Both the position numbers and the translations under genes were made by a program. This document shows, in pieces, positions 34,051-42,501 of a DNA stretch of 64,000 nucleotides. Source of the DNA: Acuticoccus sp. MNP-M23 (lineage in GTDB: Bacteria; Pseudomonadota; Alphaproteobacteria; Rhizobiales; Amorphaceae); NCBI RefSeq assembly GCF_031195445.1, contig NZ_CP133480.1, positions 1,116,001 to 1,180,000 of the forward strand. Reading direction: 5' to 3'. The notes beneath the pieces were generated by a model, which did not search any database, was not told the DNA's origin, and saw only the letters and a program-made list of their open reading frames with translations. The stretch's first letter is position 1. Each line of letters opens with the position of its first letter.

Positions 34051-34881
34051 TCAGAACTCCCACCAGAAGCTGAGGGTGCCGCCAAGTTCGCGGATGGCGT
34101 TGCGGCCATGGACCGTGCCCACCACCCCGGCCTGAATGCGCAAGCGATCGTTGAAAGAATAGACGAGGCTGCCGGAGGCTTTGGTATAATGGGTCTCGCC
34201 ATCGGTCTCGACCGTGGTGAAGGTCTGCGCCAGAACCATCCAGCGCGGCAGAACCTGTGTGCCGAGCGTGACGTCGAGCAGGACTTCGTCGGCGTCGTCG
34301 TCGCGGAAGCGGTGGCGGTAGCCAACGGCAATGTCGGCATAGGCATTCCGACCGAGGATCGTGCGGCTGGCGCCCACCAGCGCCCGCGTTTCAAGATACG
34401 GCCCGTCCGACGGGGCGCCGAGGCCCGCACTGTCGAGACCGCCCGAACCAAGCAGCATCTCGCCCGACACAACCCATGGCGAGGCTTGCAGCAGCCGCAC
34501 CCGCGCCCCCACGCCGCCCGCGGCATAGCTCCTCGACGCGCGGTCGTAAAAGGTGACGTCGGTCACCTCCGTCGGGTCGAACAGCGGGCTTGGCAGACGG
34601 GTGGTGTAGACCGCATCCAGCATCCGTTCCTCGCGCAGTTCGGCTCGCAGCACCGCGGTCAACCACGGGCGAACGCCATACTCGAGCGCACCGGACAGCA
34701 CGAACTTCTGGTACTCCGGCACCTTGACGAGGTTGCCGTCATCGTCAAACCCGTGGTCGCCATAGGTGAAGGTGGACGCAACGAACGTCGACGTCTTGCC
34801 GCGGTCCAGCGTCCACGCGCCCGCCAGCACGGGTGCAGCCCAGAGCGCCGACAGAGTGCAGATGAAGAGGCCGAACCACAT
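34051..34881 (-). CDS. Predicted outer-membrane beta-barrel protein, function unknown
   Basis: A 276-aa protein that I do not recognise by family. It has a signal peptide (residues 1-20, ending VLAG), then alternating hydrophobic/polar strands with many aromatic residues at strand ends (for example ADIAVGYRHRF, TLGTQVLPRWMVLAQTF). It ends SFWWEF with the C-terminal Phe used for outer-membrane insertion. These features fit a 10- or 12-stranded barrel. A sigma70-like promoter precedes it at 34922-34949. Neighbours give no functional clue. Confidence 0.7.
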   Translation of the reverse strand: MWFGLFICTLSALWAAPVLAGAWTLDRGKTSTFVASTFTYGDHGFDDDGNLVKVPEYQKFVLSGALEYGVRPWLTAVLRAELREERMLDAVYTTRLPSPLFDPTEVTDVTFYDRASRSYAAGGVGARVRLLQASPWVVSGEMLLGSGGLDSAGLGAPSDGPYLETRALVGASRTILGRNAYADIAVGYRHRFRDDDADEVLLDVTLGTQVLPRWMVLAQTFTTVETDGETHYTKASGSLVYSFNDRLRIQAGVVGTVHGRNAIRELGGTLSFWWEF

Positions 34882-34921
34882 CGTTGACGCCCCTTGCCCT
34901 GGCCTGCAATCTTATGTGGAA

Positions 34922-34949
34922 ATCATATAACAACCTCTTGTTGTGTGAA
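34922..34949 (-). promoter_or_regulatory. Sigma70-like promoter of the outer-membrane protein gene, with spacer palindrome
   Basis: On the minus strand TTCACA (34944-34949) and TATGAT (34922-34927) are separated by 16 bp, each one mismatch from consensus. The start codon is about 40 bp downstream. The spacer contains AACAA-GAGG-TTGTT, a 5-bp-arm inverted repeat, which could be an operator. A second short dyad, TCACATTTGTGA, lies just upstream at 34960-34971. Confidence 0.55.
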
Positions 34950-35152
34950 AGCGCCAAAATCACATTTGTGACTCTTGCAGGCCCTTGCGCATCGGGCCGT
35001 CGTAGCCGCGCCGGGAAGCAACGCGAACAGACTTTCGCCGCGGCCGCGAACGGTGGTTGCAGTTGGGCCGGTTGAGGGGGTAGGAAAAGCGGCCGGAGAT
35101 GACGCGGCAGCGCGGCGCAGGGCCGGGTGGCCGTCAATATCGGCAAAGAGCC

Positions 35153-35239
35153 GCGGGCGTGGCGGAATTGGTAGACGCAGCGGACTCAAAATCCGCCGTC
35201 CTCACGGATATGTCGGTTCGAGTCCGACCGCCCGCACCA
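35153..35239 (+). tRNA. tRNA-Leu (anticodon CAA)
   Basis: A complete cloverleaf of 87 nt with an encoded CCA. The 7-bp acceptor stem GCGGGCG/CGCCCGC closes the molecule. The anticodon stem GCGGA/TCCGC presents loop CTCAAAA (anticodon CAA, reads UUG). A long variable arm follows, as in class II tRNAs, and the T arm carries GGTTCGAGTCC. It stands alone between the outer-membrane protein gene and the nitrile hydratase operon. I found no duplicated 3' end nearby to suggest an integration site. Confidence 0.95.
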
Positions 35240-35377
35240 TCTTTTGCTCTCCCCCAAAGCCTGCTTCACGCCATGGCAGAGCTGCCCGCCCGATCCATGG
35301 CAACGGGCGCGCTTGCCGCGGCGGGACCTGCGCAGTGCCGGCCTTTCTCAACGGGAATTCCGGCGGATGCGGTCCCC

Positions 35378-36013
35378 TTACCGGATGACGCCAATCAGCC
35401 TATCGCGGGTGACGAGGGCCTCCAGTTCACCGGGCGAGGCGGTATCAGCGTCAATCGGCGGCTCGGGGAGGACCAGATAGCGCATGTCGGCGTTGCTGTC
35501 GTGAACGATGACGTCGACGTCATCACCAAGGGCCGTGCCGAACTCTGCAAGAACCTTGCGCGGCTCGCGGACCGAGCGCGCGCGATACGCCTTGGAGATG
35601 TACCAGGACGGGGGCTGGCCGAGGATCGAGCGCGGATAGCACGAGCACAACGTGCAGGTGATGAGGTTGTGGACCTTCGCCGTGTTCTCGACGACGACGA
35701 TCTGCGCTTCACCAACGGCAATGCCGAGTTCCCCGATCGCGCTCTTGCCGTTGCCAAGAAGGCGCGCCTTGTAGTCCGCGTCCGTCCAGGCCCTTGCCAC
35801 AATGGCCGCGCCCTGGTGGATGCCGGGCGATTCCAGCTTCTCGATGGCCTTCGTGACTTCGGGCGCGGTGATGAGGCCGCGTGCAATCAGAACGTCCTGC
35901 AAGGCATCGACCATGATTTGCCCTTCCAGGTTGCCGGCGTCGTCCTCCACCACAAGCGCCTCGTGGGCGTCGTGGTCGTGGTCGTGCCCGTGGTCGCCAT
36001 GAAGTGCGGTCAT
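35378..36013 (-). CDS. Nitrile hydratase alpha / thiocyanate hydrolase gamma-type subunit (cobalt type)
   Basis: A 211-aa metal-binding catalytic subunit. The metal claw is CTLCSC (C120, C123, C125); Thr in the second position marks the cobalt type, Ser the iron type. It is followed by YPRSILGQPPSWYIS and YRARSVREPRKVLAEFG, both family hallmarks. The N-terminus is His-rich (about residues 5-17), as in many cobalt enzymes. Nitrile hydratase converts R-CN to R-CONH2; thiocyanate hydrolase uses the same site. The start overlaps the beta C-terminal-half gene by 4 bp. Because beta is split into two genes here, a thiocyanate hydrolase identity cannot be excluded. Confidence 0.87.
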   Translation of the reverse strand: MTALHGDHGHDHDHDAHEALVVEDDAGNLEGQIMVDALQDVLIARGLITAPEVTKAIEKLESPGIHQGAAIVARAWTDADYKARLLGNGKSAIGELGIAVGEAQIVVVENTAKVHNLITCTLCSCYPRSILGQPPSWYISKAYRARSVREPRKVLAEFGTALGDDVDVIVHDSNADMRYLVLPEPPIDADTASPGELEALVTRDRLIGVIR

Positions 36014-36354
36014 GCCTTAATCATCTCCTGCCCGGACTGGTTTACCCCTGCGGCCCCTGAGGTCGCGGTCAGCCAGTGGTCGTAGATTTCGGTGATCAGC
36101 TGGTCGGCGGCGGGGTGGCCGTCGCCGGGCCAAAGCGCGTTCTGGTCGAAGGCGACGCGGTAAAGGTCGACGCCGGGGCCGGACGTGACGCCGACCGCCA
36201 GATCTTCGGGGTTGAGGTATCGCCCGCAATATTGGACCACCGTCCCGGACCGCCCCCGCACATAATGCGGAATGCGCACATGGCCGGCCTTGCCAAGGTC
36301 GAGAACAGTCACCTGGTCGCCGACGGCGAAGCGATGGCGCGGCTCCCTCGTCAT
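36010..36354 (-). CDS. Nitrile hydratase beta C-terminal half (thiocyanate hydrolase alpha-like), separate subunit
   Basis: A 114-aa protein matching only the C-terminal SH3-like domain of nitrile hydratase beta: FAVGDQVTVLDLGKAGHVR, IPHYVRGRSGTVVQYCG, then a VDLYRVAFDQNALW stretch that contacts the alpha subunit. Usual nitrile hydratase beta subunits are about 220 aa in one chain. The start ATG at 36354 overlaps the stop of the N-terminal-half gene by 4 bp in a different frame. Both pieces have clean starts and stops, so this is an organised split rather than a decayed gene. Confidence 0.82.
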   Translation of the reverse strand: MTREPRHRFAVGDQVTVLDLGKAGHVRIPHYVRGRSGTVVQYCGRYLNPEDLAVGVTSGPGVDLYRVAFDQNALWPGDGHPAADQLITEIYDHWLTATSGAAGVNQSGQEMIKA

Positions 36355-36722
36355 TGCGACCCGCCGGTGACGGTATCCTCGGCGGCGGCACGGGTCCAAA
36401 CTTCGCGGCGCTCCGAAACCGCAGCGTCCAGCTCCTCGCGGGAGATGATCTCCTTCTCCACCAGAATGTCGATCATCGCATCCAGGCGGCGGCGATAGAA
36501 CGAGAGCGCCTTGTACTTGTCCGCGCCAAAACTCTCGAAGCCGCGGCGCATCTCGTCGAGCGAGACGATCCGGCGCGTTCCGTCGCCCAGAAGGTCGCGG
36601 ATCGCCTCGGTCTGCTTCTCCCAGTGCAGCCACGGCAGCTCGACCTTGGGAATATCGCCGGCGGGATCGCCTCCAATGTCGTGATAGCCGCGCAATCCGG
36701 TCTCCTTCGCGTCTTCGCTCAT
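36351..36722 (-). CDS. Nitrile hydratase beta N-terminal half (thiocyanate hydrolase beta-like), separate subunit
   Basis: A 123-aa protein corresponding to the N-terminal helical part of nitrile hydratase beta: GYHDIGGDP near the N-terminus resembles the HDMGG start of beta, and the helical part includes WEKQTEAIRDLL and SFYRRRLDAMIDILVEK. ATG at 36722 overlaps the ATPase gene stop by 4 bp. The order N-half, C-half, alpha equals the scnB-scnA-scnC arrangement described for thiocyanate hydrolase. The three-subunit toyocamycin nitrile hydratase is the other known precedent for a split beta. Confidence 0.8.
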   Translation of the reverse strand: MSEDAKETGLRGYHDIGGDPAGDIPKVELPWLHWEKQTEAIRDLLGDGTRRIVSLDEMRRGFESFGADKYKALSFYRRRLDAMIDILVEKEIISREELDAAVSERREVWTRAAAEDTVTGGSQ

Positions 36723-37588
36723 TGTGTGTCCACCCGTGCTTCGCGCTGGAAAATCTCCAGGCACCTGCTGCGAAGCGCCACGAATTCCGGCTGCGTCAGC
36801 ATCGCCAGATCACGCGGCCGCGGCAACGGGTTCCGGACGATTTCGGCGATCCGCGTCGGCCGCCGCGTCAGGAGAAGGACGAGGTCTGCCATCTGCACGG
36901 CCTCTTCAAGATCGTGCGACACAAGCATGATCGTCGTGTCCGTTTTCCGGTAGATCGCCTGAAGCTTCTCGCGCATCAGGAGCGTCATCTCGTAATCGAG
37001 CGCGCTGAAGGGCTCGTCCAGAAACAGAACCTCCGGCGCGGGGGCAAGGGCGCGCAGGATCGAGACCGCCTGCTGCTGGCCGCCGGACAGCATGTAGGGA
37101 TAGGTGTTGAGGTCGATGGTGATGCCGAAATCGGCGACCAGTTCCTCCACGCGGCGGTTGCGGTCAGCCTTCGACATGCCCATCAGCTTCAGCGGGTAGT
37201 GGATGTTGTCCACCGCCCGCAGCCAGGGGAACAGCGCCTCGCGATAGTTCTGGAAGACGTAGGAAATCCGCGTGTCGCGAATGCGCCGGCCGTCGTACAG
37301 CACCTCGCCGCCGTCCCGCGGCATGAGCCCGGAGATCATGTTGATCAGCGTGCTCTTGCCGCAGCCATTGGGACCGAAGACGCTGATGAACGAGCCGAGC
37401 GGCAAGGTGAGGTCGAAATTGTCGTAGACTACGGTCCGGTCGAACGATTTTCGCAACCCCTTGACGGTGAGCTGGCCCTTGCGGGTCGCCGGCGCGGCCC
37501 GCTCTTTCCCGGCAGGGGCGCTCTGCCGATCGCTGGCGGGCGGGGCGCTCTGGGCGAGATCCATCGTTTGCGCGCTCGTCTCGTTCAC
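36719..37588 (-). CDS. ABC transporter ATP-binding protein, nitrate/sulfonate/taurine (NrtD/SsuB) type
   Basis: A 289-aa ATPase. Motifs: Walker A GPNGCGKSTLI, signature LSGGQQQAVSILRAL, Walker B VLFLDEPFSALD and switch MLVSHDLEEAVQ. About 35 residues precede the domain. The gene starts 6 bp after the solute-binding protein stop and overlaps the split nitrile hydratase gene by 4 bp. The transporter and the hydratase are therefore translated from one message, and the hydratase substrate is probably the transported compound (a nitrile, cyanide-related ion or thiocyanate). Confidence 0.88.
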   Translation of the reverse strand: MNETSAQTMDLAQSAPPASDRQSAPAGKERAAPATRKGQLTVKGLRKSFDRTVVYDNFDLTLPLGSFISVFGPNGCGKSTLINMISGLMPRDGGEVLYDGRRIRDTRISYVFQNYREALFPWLRAVDNIHYPLKLMGMSKADRNRRVEELVADFGITIDLNTYPYMLSGGQQQAVSILRALAPAPEVLFLDEPFSALDYEMTLLMREKLQAIYRKTDTTIMLVSHDLEEAVQMADLVLLLTRRPTRIAEIVRNPLPRPRDLAMLTQPEFVALRSRCLEIFQREARVDTQ

Positions 37589-37594
37589 GGCCGA

Positions 37595-38587
37595 TCAGCT
37601 CTCGCCGAAGTCGGTCGGCTTGAGGATTTTCGTGCGCACGTCCATCGGCTCTTTCAGGACACCCTCGGTGTGGAAAACGTCGACGAACGCCTGATAGGAA
37701 TCGAGATCCGTCTCGTTCAGCTCAGACCACGGCCGCAGGTAGGGCTTGGCCAGAAGGTCGAGCTGTTCTTCACGGATTGCGGTGTATTTCGGGATGATCG
37801 CCTTGTACTTCTCGAAGTCAGCATTCGCGAGCAGCGTTGCCTCGTCGATGATCTCGACGATCTTGCGGGCAACCTCCGGCCGCTCCTCGATGAACTTGGT
37901 CGTCAGCACCGCAGCGCCGGAATAGAACGGATCGGCGATGACGGCGGCGACGGGGTTCACCATTGCCCGGTCCACACCGTCCGTGGCCGCGGCAATCGAG
38001 CCCACCGGCTCAAGCGACAACGTCGCGTCCACGCTGCCGCCCATGACGGCCGGCACCTGCTGCGGCACGGCAAGGTCGATCAGCTGGACATCCGAGTCCG
38101 GATCGAGGCCGGCTGCACGCACGAGGTGGCGCGAGATGGTGCGCCACTGAATGCCGGGCACGTGGCCGAGGGTCTTGCCGCTGAGGTCCGCGAACGACTT
38201 GATGTCACTGCCGGACTTCACGATCAGCGCATCGTTGATGAGATCGACCTCGATGCCGCCGCCCTGCAGGCCGAACACCTTGAACGTGCCGGGGAATTTC
38301 GCTTCGGCCAGCATCGCGATCCCGGCGGCTGCGCCCGGAGGGCCGAAGTCGGCGCGGCCGGACACCAGCGCATCGATGATGTGGTTGGGCGACTGCATCT
38401 TGTTCGATTCGACCTTGATGCAGTTCTTCTCGAACAGGCCTTCCTCGTGGGCGACGTAGTATGCCGTGGTCTGCATGATCGGCAGCCAGGCCGAGACGAC
38501 GGTCTCGTAATCGTCGCAGGCGGCGTGTGCGGCTCCGGTGCCGGCGATCGCGATCATCGCGCCGGCCAGTCCAAGATTTTTCATCAT
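37595..38587 (-). CDS. ABC transporter solute-binding protein, NrtA/SsuA-like
   Basis: Periplasmic receptor, 330 aa, with a signal peptide over residues 1-23 (ending AHA). It has the NMT1/SsuA-type fold: WLPIMQTTAYYVAHEEGLFE at the start, DALVSGRADFGPPGAAAG in the first lobe, and GGSVDATLSLEPVGSIA in the second. Receptors of this class bind small anions or aromatic and sulfonated compounds. Coupled genes suggest a ligand for the hydratase at 35378-36722. Which of two adjacent ATG codons starts it is immaterial. Confidence 0.88.
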   Translation of the reverse strand: MMKNLGLAGAMIAIAGTGAAHAACDDYETVVSAWLPIMQTTAYYVAHEEGLFEKNCIKVESNKMQSPNHIIDALVSGRADFGPPGAAAGIAMLAEAKFPGTFKVFGLQGGGIEVDLINDALIVKSGSDIKSFADLSGKTLGHVPGIQWRTISRHLVRAAGLDPDSDVQLIDLAVPQQVPAVMGGSVDATLSLEPVGSIAAATDGVDRAMVNPVAAVIADPFYSGAAVLTTKFIEERPEVARKIVEIIDEATLLANADFEKYKAIIPKYTAIREEQLDLLAKPYLRPWSELNETDLDSYQAFVDVFHTEGVLKEPMDVRTKILKPTDFGES

Positions 38588-38663
38588 GACATCGGTCCAT
38601 CTTTATGAAGGAGAGGGATTGGACGGTCTCCCACAGGCCGGCGCTCTGGCGGCGCCGTGCCCG

Positions 38664-39482
38664 TCATTTGCCCGACCAGTGGACGAGGTATTTTTCGGCA
38701 ACGAGGAAGAAGGCGTTCAGCCCGTAGCCGAGAGCCCCGGCGACGAGGATCGAGCCGTACATGTCAGTCAGTTCGTAGGAGATCTGCGCGTCGATGATCC
38801 GGTGGCCGAGCCCGTCGGTGGCACCGATGAACATCTCCGCGACAATGATCACGACGAGCGCGATGGAGATCCCGTTGCGCAGACCCACGAAGATCTGCGG
38901 CAGCGTTTCGAAGAAGACGACGTCGAAGAAGATCCTGAGCCGCGACGCCCCCATGGAGCGCGCTGCGAGGATGCGTGTGCGCCGCGCATTCATCACGCCG
39001 TAGGAAACGTTGAAGATGACGATCAGCCAGGCTGCGAAGCCGGCAACTGCGATTTTCGAGAAGTCGCCGAGGCCGAACAGCAGCAGGAACAGCGGGAACA
39101 TTGCCGTCGCCGGCGTGGATCGGAAGAAGTCGATGATGAACTCGACCGAACGGTAGACCTTCTGGTTCACGCCCAGAACGATGCCCACCGGCACGCCCGC
39201 GATGGCTGCGAAGAGAAACGCGTAGAACACCCGGATGAAGGTGAACCACACATCGTACAGCATGTTGCCGGAAACAATGTTGGTCCAGGTGTCGCGCAGC
39301 GTGGCGAACGGAGAGGGCAACAGGTTGGCATCGACGAGGTTGCCCGCGTAGGCGACCCACCAGAACGCGATGAGGATGAGCGGACCGCAGGCAAGGATGG
39401 CCGCCGACCCGAGCCATCCGAAATAACGGCGCGGCGAAGGCTTGTCGGCCCTGTGAGGTGACGCATCAGCGACCGCCGTCAT
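38664..39482 (-). CDS. ABC transporter permease, NrtB/SsuC-like
   Basis: Membrane subunit of the importer, 272 aa, with six hydrophobic segments from about residue 25 onward. The EAA coupling loop ARSMGASRLRIFFDVVFFE is at about 175-193, and the PLFLLLFGLGDFSK stretch is characteristic of this permease group. It is the first gene of the six-gene unit permease, receptor, ATPase and three hydratase subunits. The upstream 545 bp is non-coding and should hold the promoter. Confidence 0.88.
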   Translation of the reverse strand: MTAVADASPHRADKPSPRRYFGWLGSAAILACGPLILIAFWWVAYAGNLVDANLLPSPFATLRDTWTNIVSGNMLYDVWFTFIRVFYAFLFAAIAGVPVGIVLGVNQKVYRSVEFIIDFFRSTPATAMFPLFLLLFGLGDFSKIAVAGFAAWLIVIFNVSYGVMNARRTRILAARSMGASRLRIFFDVVFFETLPQIFVGLRNGISIALVVIIVAEMFIGATDGLGHRIIDAQISYELTDMYGSILVAGALGYGLNAFFLVAEKYLVHWSGK

Positions 39483-40027
39483 CGACTGCCTCCATGGATT
39501 TTCGCAGGGTCCGCCGACGCTATCGGGCCGGGTCCACGATTTCAGTGCCCTGTCGGGCGATGAACCAAGTACAGCATGGCTCTAGTGCTGCGGTCATCTG
39601 CTCAATTCGCAGCGGACCGCTACCGAATATGCATCAGTCGCAGTCGACAGGCCGGCGGTGCGGGCCGCATTTTTCGCTCGGAGTCCCGAAAACGGGGCGG
39701 ATTGATCGTTCGGGCCGGTGGCGGCACGACCGCCGGCCGTGCGCAAACGCGGCGCGCTCTGCACTTCAAGAAAGCGTGTAGCAGGAATGCAGGAGGTGCC
39801 GGAAAGCGCCGCGCTTGCCGCATTGCCTGCGGCGCGGTCGCCAATCAGGCGGAACCGGACTTCCGGGAGATCGGCCTCAGGCACAGGCCATGCGATCTGC
39901 TTCTTTCGCATTGATGGAAAGAGGCAAGGCGAAGCTGAGGCGCGAGGTCTTTGGCCAGCGGGCGCCGAGCGGCGCGTTCAGGCCGCTCGTGCGCCGCCTT
40001 GCCAAGGATCGGCGTGAATTGCGCCGC
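39483..40027. other. 545-bp intergenic region without a supported gene
   Basis: Lies upstream of the hydratase-importer operon and downstream of the DUF2950 gene, both on the minus strand. Open frames of about 100 codons exist on both strands but have no recognisable domain, no good ribosome-binding site and the composition of overlapping shadows. A GC-rich inverted repeat (GGCCGG ... CCGGCC) occurs around 39714-39739. No RNA gene or known riboswitch is apparent to me. Confidence 0.5.
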
Positions 40028-40963
40028 TCAGTCGACGGGGGTCCACTCTGCGTCTGGAAGAAACTGCGTGATTGCGGTTGCGCGATCCAGCGTTTCTTCG
40101 CCGAGGTCGGCCTCGAAGATCTGGCCGTTTTCGCCGATCATGAAGCTCATGATGCCCAGCTCGCCGTAAGCTGCCGGAAAGGCGAGCATTGCGTGGCCGG
40201 CCACCATGTTGCCGTTGATGGTATAATCGTAGGCGCCGCCGGGCGCGTCCGGCCCCTGCCCTTCCAGAATTGTGAAATAGTAGCCGAGATAGGGCTCCGG
40301 GGTTTCGTCCGTCCCGTCCGCGCTGTAGCCGCTGGCGGCGGCGCGGGCGACAAAGTCGCTGATCGGGCTTTCGGGCTCACCATCCTCGGTGGGCCAGTAG
40401 AGGCCGTTGCGTTCGCCCGGCGCACTCAGGATTGCGGCCGCGAACTCGCGCACGCCATCGCCGTCCCGGTCAGCCTCACGGTAGATGGCCTGCGCGCGGG
40501 TGTAGCCCTGCAACAGCTCCATCACGTCCAGCTCGTTGTTGCCGATCCGCCGTTCCAGCACGTCCTCGCGGGCGGCCTCCGGATCAAAGCGCCACTGCCC
40601 GTCGTCGCCCTTTTCCAGCGGCGCCGGGAAGGCCCACTCGTTCGCGCCAACCAGCAGCGTCGCGCCAGCGCCGTCGTCGCTGAAAATGAGGCGGTTGCTC
40701 TCCTGGTAGGCGCGCATGAACGTGCCCCAGGTTTCGCGGTCGCGCGCCACGTCTCCGCTCAGCGCAACGTCGCGGGCCTCCGGGCCGAACACGGCGACAA
40801 GCGCATCCGCATCGCGCGCATCCAGCGCTGCGATGATCGCCTCCACCGCCGCATCGGGCGAATTGTAGGCGGACGGTTCGGCGAGCGCGGAAGACGCGGC
40901 CAGCGTGGAGGCCGCAACCAGAAGCCCGGTGGTGAAGTGTGCCATGATGTTCTTGCCTGACAT
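40028..40963 (-). CDS. DUF2950 domain-containing exported protein
   Basis: A 311-aa protein of the DUF2950 family with a signal peptide (residues about 7-29, ending ALA). The conserved C-terminal part is visible: YLGYYFTILEGQGPDAPGGA, then GHAMLAFPAAYGELGIMSF. Function unknown; the family is widely encoded beside DUF3300 proteins, as here. ATG at 40963 is preferred over TTG at 40969, which would touch the stop of the upstream gene. The spacing implies one operon with the DUF3300 gene. Confidence 0.87.
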   Translation of the reverse strand: MSGKNIMAHFTTGLLVAASTLAASSALAEPSAYNSPDAAVEAIIAALDARDADALVAVFGPEARDVALSGDVARDRETWGTFMRAYQESNRLIFSDDGAGATLLVGANEWAFPAPLEKGDDGQWRFDPEAAREDVLERRIGNNELDVMELLQGYTRAQAIYREADRDGDGVREFAAAILSAPGERNGLYWPTEDGEPESPISDFVARAAASGYSADGTDETPEPYLGYYFTILEGQGPDAPGGAYDYTINGNMVAGHAMLAFPAAYGELGIMSFMIGENGQIFEADLGEETLDRATAITQFLPDAEWTPVD

Positions 40964-40965
40964 GA

Positions 40966-42501
40966 TCAACGACGCCCCCCGCCACGATGCCCAAAGCCGC
41001 CAGCGCGCCGGCCGCCTCGATTGCCACGAAATTCCCGACCGCCGCGGTGCATGCTGCGGTTGCCGCGCGCCCGCGCCGAGGCAGCCGGCCGCCGGTGGCG
41101 TTCCTGATGGAAGGCGGAACGCCGCTGCGGGGTCGCGCGCCGCGGCGCCTTTGCCCGCGCCGGACGCGAAACGTTTGCGTGGTGCGCCCGCGCTGCCGGC
41201 GCGCGCCTCGCCTGTGTCGTGCGGCGCGGCGCACCCGTGCGCTGGCGCTCCAGACTGCGCTCCATGCTGGCTGCGTTGGGCCGCTGGCGCTGGACCGGAC
41301 CCGCGCCACGGTCACGCCGCGGGACATCGCGAACGCCATTGCGCGTGTTGATGTTGTGCCGGGCACTGGCGCGCTGCTGCGGCGTCGGCCGCCAGGCACC
41401 GTTCGCCACGTTGTTGCCGACCCGGTTGCCCACATTCACGGTGTTGCCGACGTTGACGTTGCCAACGCGTACATTGGTGTTGCGAACGTTGGTGTTGCGC
41501 ACGTTCGGGCGGTAGCCGGGGCGCGGGTAAAAGTTGCCGTTGTTCCAGTTGATCCGGGGCGGCCCGTACCAATAATTGCGGTTCCAGTTGTTATCGAACA
41601 CGCTGCTGACGGCAAATCCCGCCGCGAACGAGATTGCCCCCGTCGCCAGTACGGCGCCGGCGTCGTAGCCCGTGTTGCCTGTCTCCACATAAACCGGCGC
41701 AGGGGCCGCTGTGGTGTAGACCGTGGCCGGGTTGTAAGTGGGCACGTAAATGGTGTCCGGCTTGGCGGGCGCGATGGTGATCTCGTTGTTGTTGTTGACC
41801 GTCACCGTCTGCGCTTGGTTGCTTGCCAGATTGCCGAGGTCCTTGGCTTTTTCGCGCTGGCGCTGGATCGCGGCCATCACGTCGTCGCTCTGCACGATCA
41901 CGGCGTTGCCGAGTTCCTGCGTGTTGTCGAGGTTGTTGCCCAGCTGGTCGATCACCGAGGGGAAGCCTGCTGCAAGGGTCGCCACGCTCTCGTTCCAGCC
42001 TTCGGCCTTCGTGGCAGCTGCGCGCTTGTCCGCTGCCATATCCTTGTTGGCGGCAACCCAGCGCTGGGCCTTCACGACATCGAGCGGCACGGTGACGGCG
42101 ACGAGGACCTGCGCCAGCACGGCATCCGGATAAAGTGCGACCGGCGCAACCAGCGTGTCCAGCTCATCGGCCGTATAGGCCGGCGCACTGCCCGAAGCGG
42201 AGCTCCCCCCGGAGCCGTCGCCAGAGCCGGAAGGCGCAGCAACGGTGGTCAGGGGCGCCTGTGACTGGAGATAATTCTGGCTGGCATAACCCGCTTCGCC
42301 GCCGACGGTGATGGCGCACCACCCGTTCGCGTCGCAGGTGCCGATGTCCACGTCCGTGCCATTCGGCAGCACGCCGAAGGACTTGTCCGATGTGCTGGGC
42401 CCGGCGCGAAAATTTACGTCAGCGGTGGTTATTCCCGGATCGGCTTGCGCCGACGCGATCCCGATAGCGGGGACCAGCAAGAGAGCGAGCGTGAATTTCA
42501 T
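40966..42501 (-). CDS. DUF3300 protein with N-terminal bacterial SH3 domain and basic, Asn-rich C-terminus
   Basis: A 511-aa exported protein. A signal peptide (residues 1-20) is followed by a bacterial SH3 domain (about 21-80, with CDANGWCAITVGGEAGY). A Ser/Gly linker leads to a DUF3300 domain (about 105-300: TLVAPVALYPDAVLAQVLVA, then a GFPSVIDQLGNNLD stretch). Next comes an Asn/Val-rich repeat segment (VRNT/VGN units, about 325-360), and the last 130 residues are very rich in Arg, Ala and His. The basic tail suggests contact with an acidic polymer such as peptidoglycan, LPS or nucleic acid (inference). ATG at 42501 starts directly at the signal peptide. Confidence 0.85.
   Translation of the reverse strand: MKFTLALLLVPAIGIASAQADPGITTADVNFRAGPSTSDKSFGVLPNGTDVDIGTCDANGWCAITVGGEAGYASQNYLQSQAPLTTVAAPSGSGDGSGGSSASGSAPAYTADELDTLVAPVALYPDAVLAQVLVAVTVPLDVVKAQRWVAANKDMAADKRAAATKAEGWNESVATLAAGFPSVIDQLGNNLDNTQELGNAVIVQSDDVMAAIQRQREKAKDLGNLASNQAQTVTVNNNNEITIAPAKPDTIYVPTYNPATVYTTAAPAPVYVETGNTGYDAGAVLATGAISFAAGFAVSSVFDNNWNRNYWYGPPRINWNNGNFYPRPGYRPNVRNTNVRNTNVRVGNVNVGNTVNVGNRVGNNVANGAWRPTPQQRASARHNINTRNGVRDVPRRDRGAGPVQRQRPNAASMERSLERQRTGAPRRTTQARRAPAARAHHANVSRPARAKAPRRATPQRRSAFHQERHRRPAASARARGNRSMHRGGREFRGNRGGRRAGGFGHRGGGRR

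Noticed and set aside
35153-35377. tRNA-Leu as an integration site for a genomic island carrying the hydratase operon
   Set aside because: No integrase gene and no second copy of the tRNA 3' end were seen in the window, and composition does not change there.
36351-36354. Beta subunit halves as a frameshifted pseudogene
   Set aside because: Each half has its own start and stop with an ATGA overlap, and split beta subunits are known in thiocyanate hydrolase and toyocamycin nitrile hydratase.
39594-40017. Open frames of about 100 codons in the 545-bp intergenic region
   Set aside because: They overlap each other on both strands, lack good ribosome-binding sites and show no domain.
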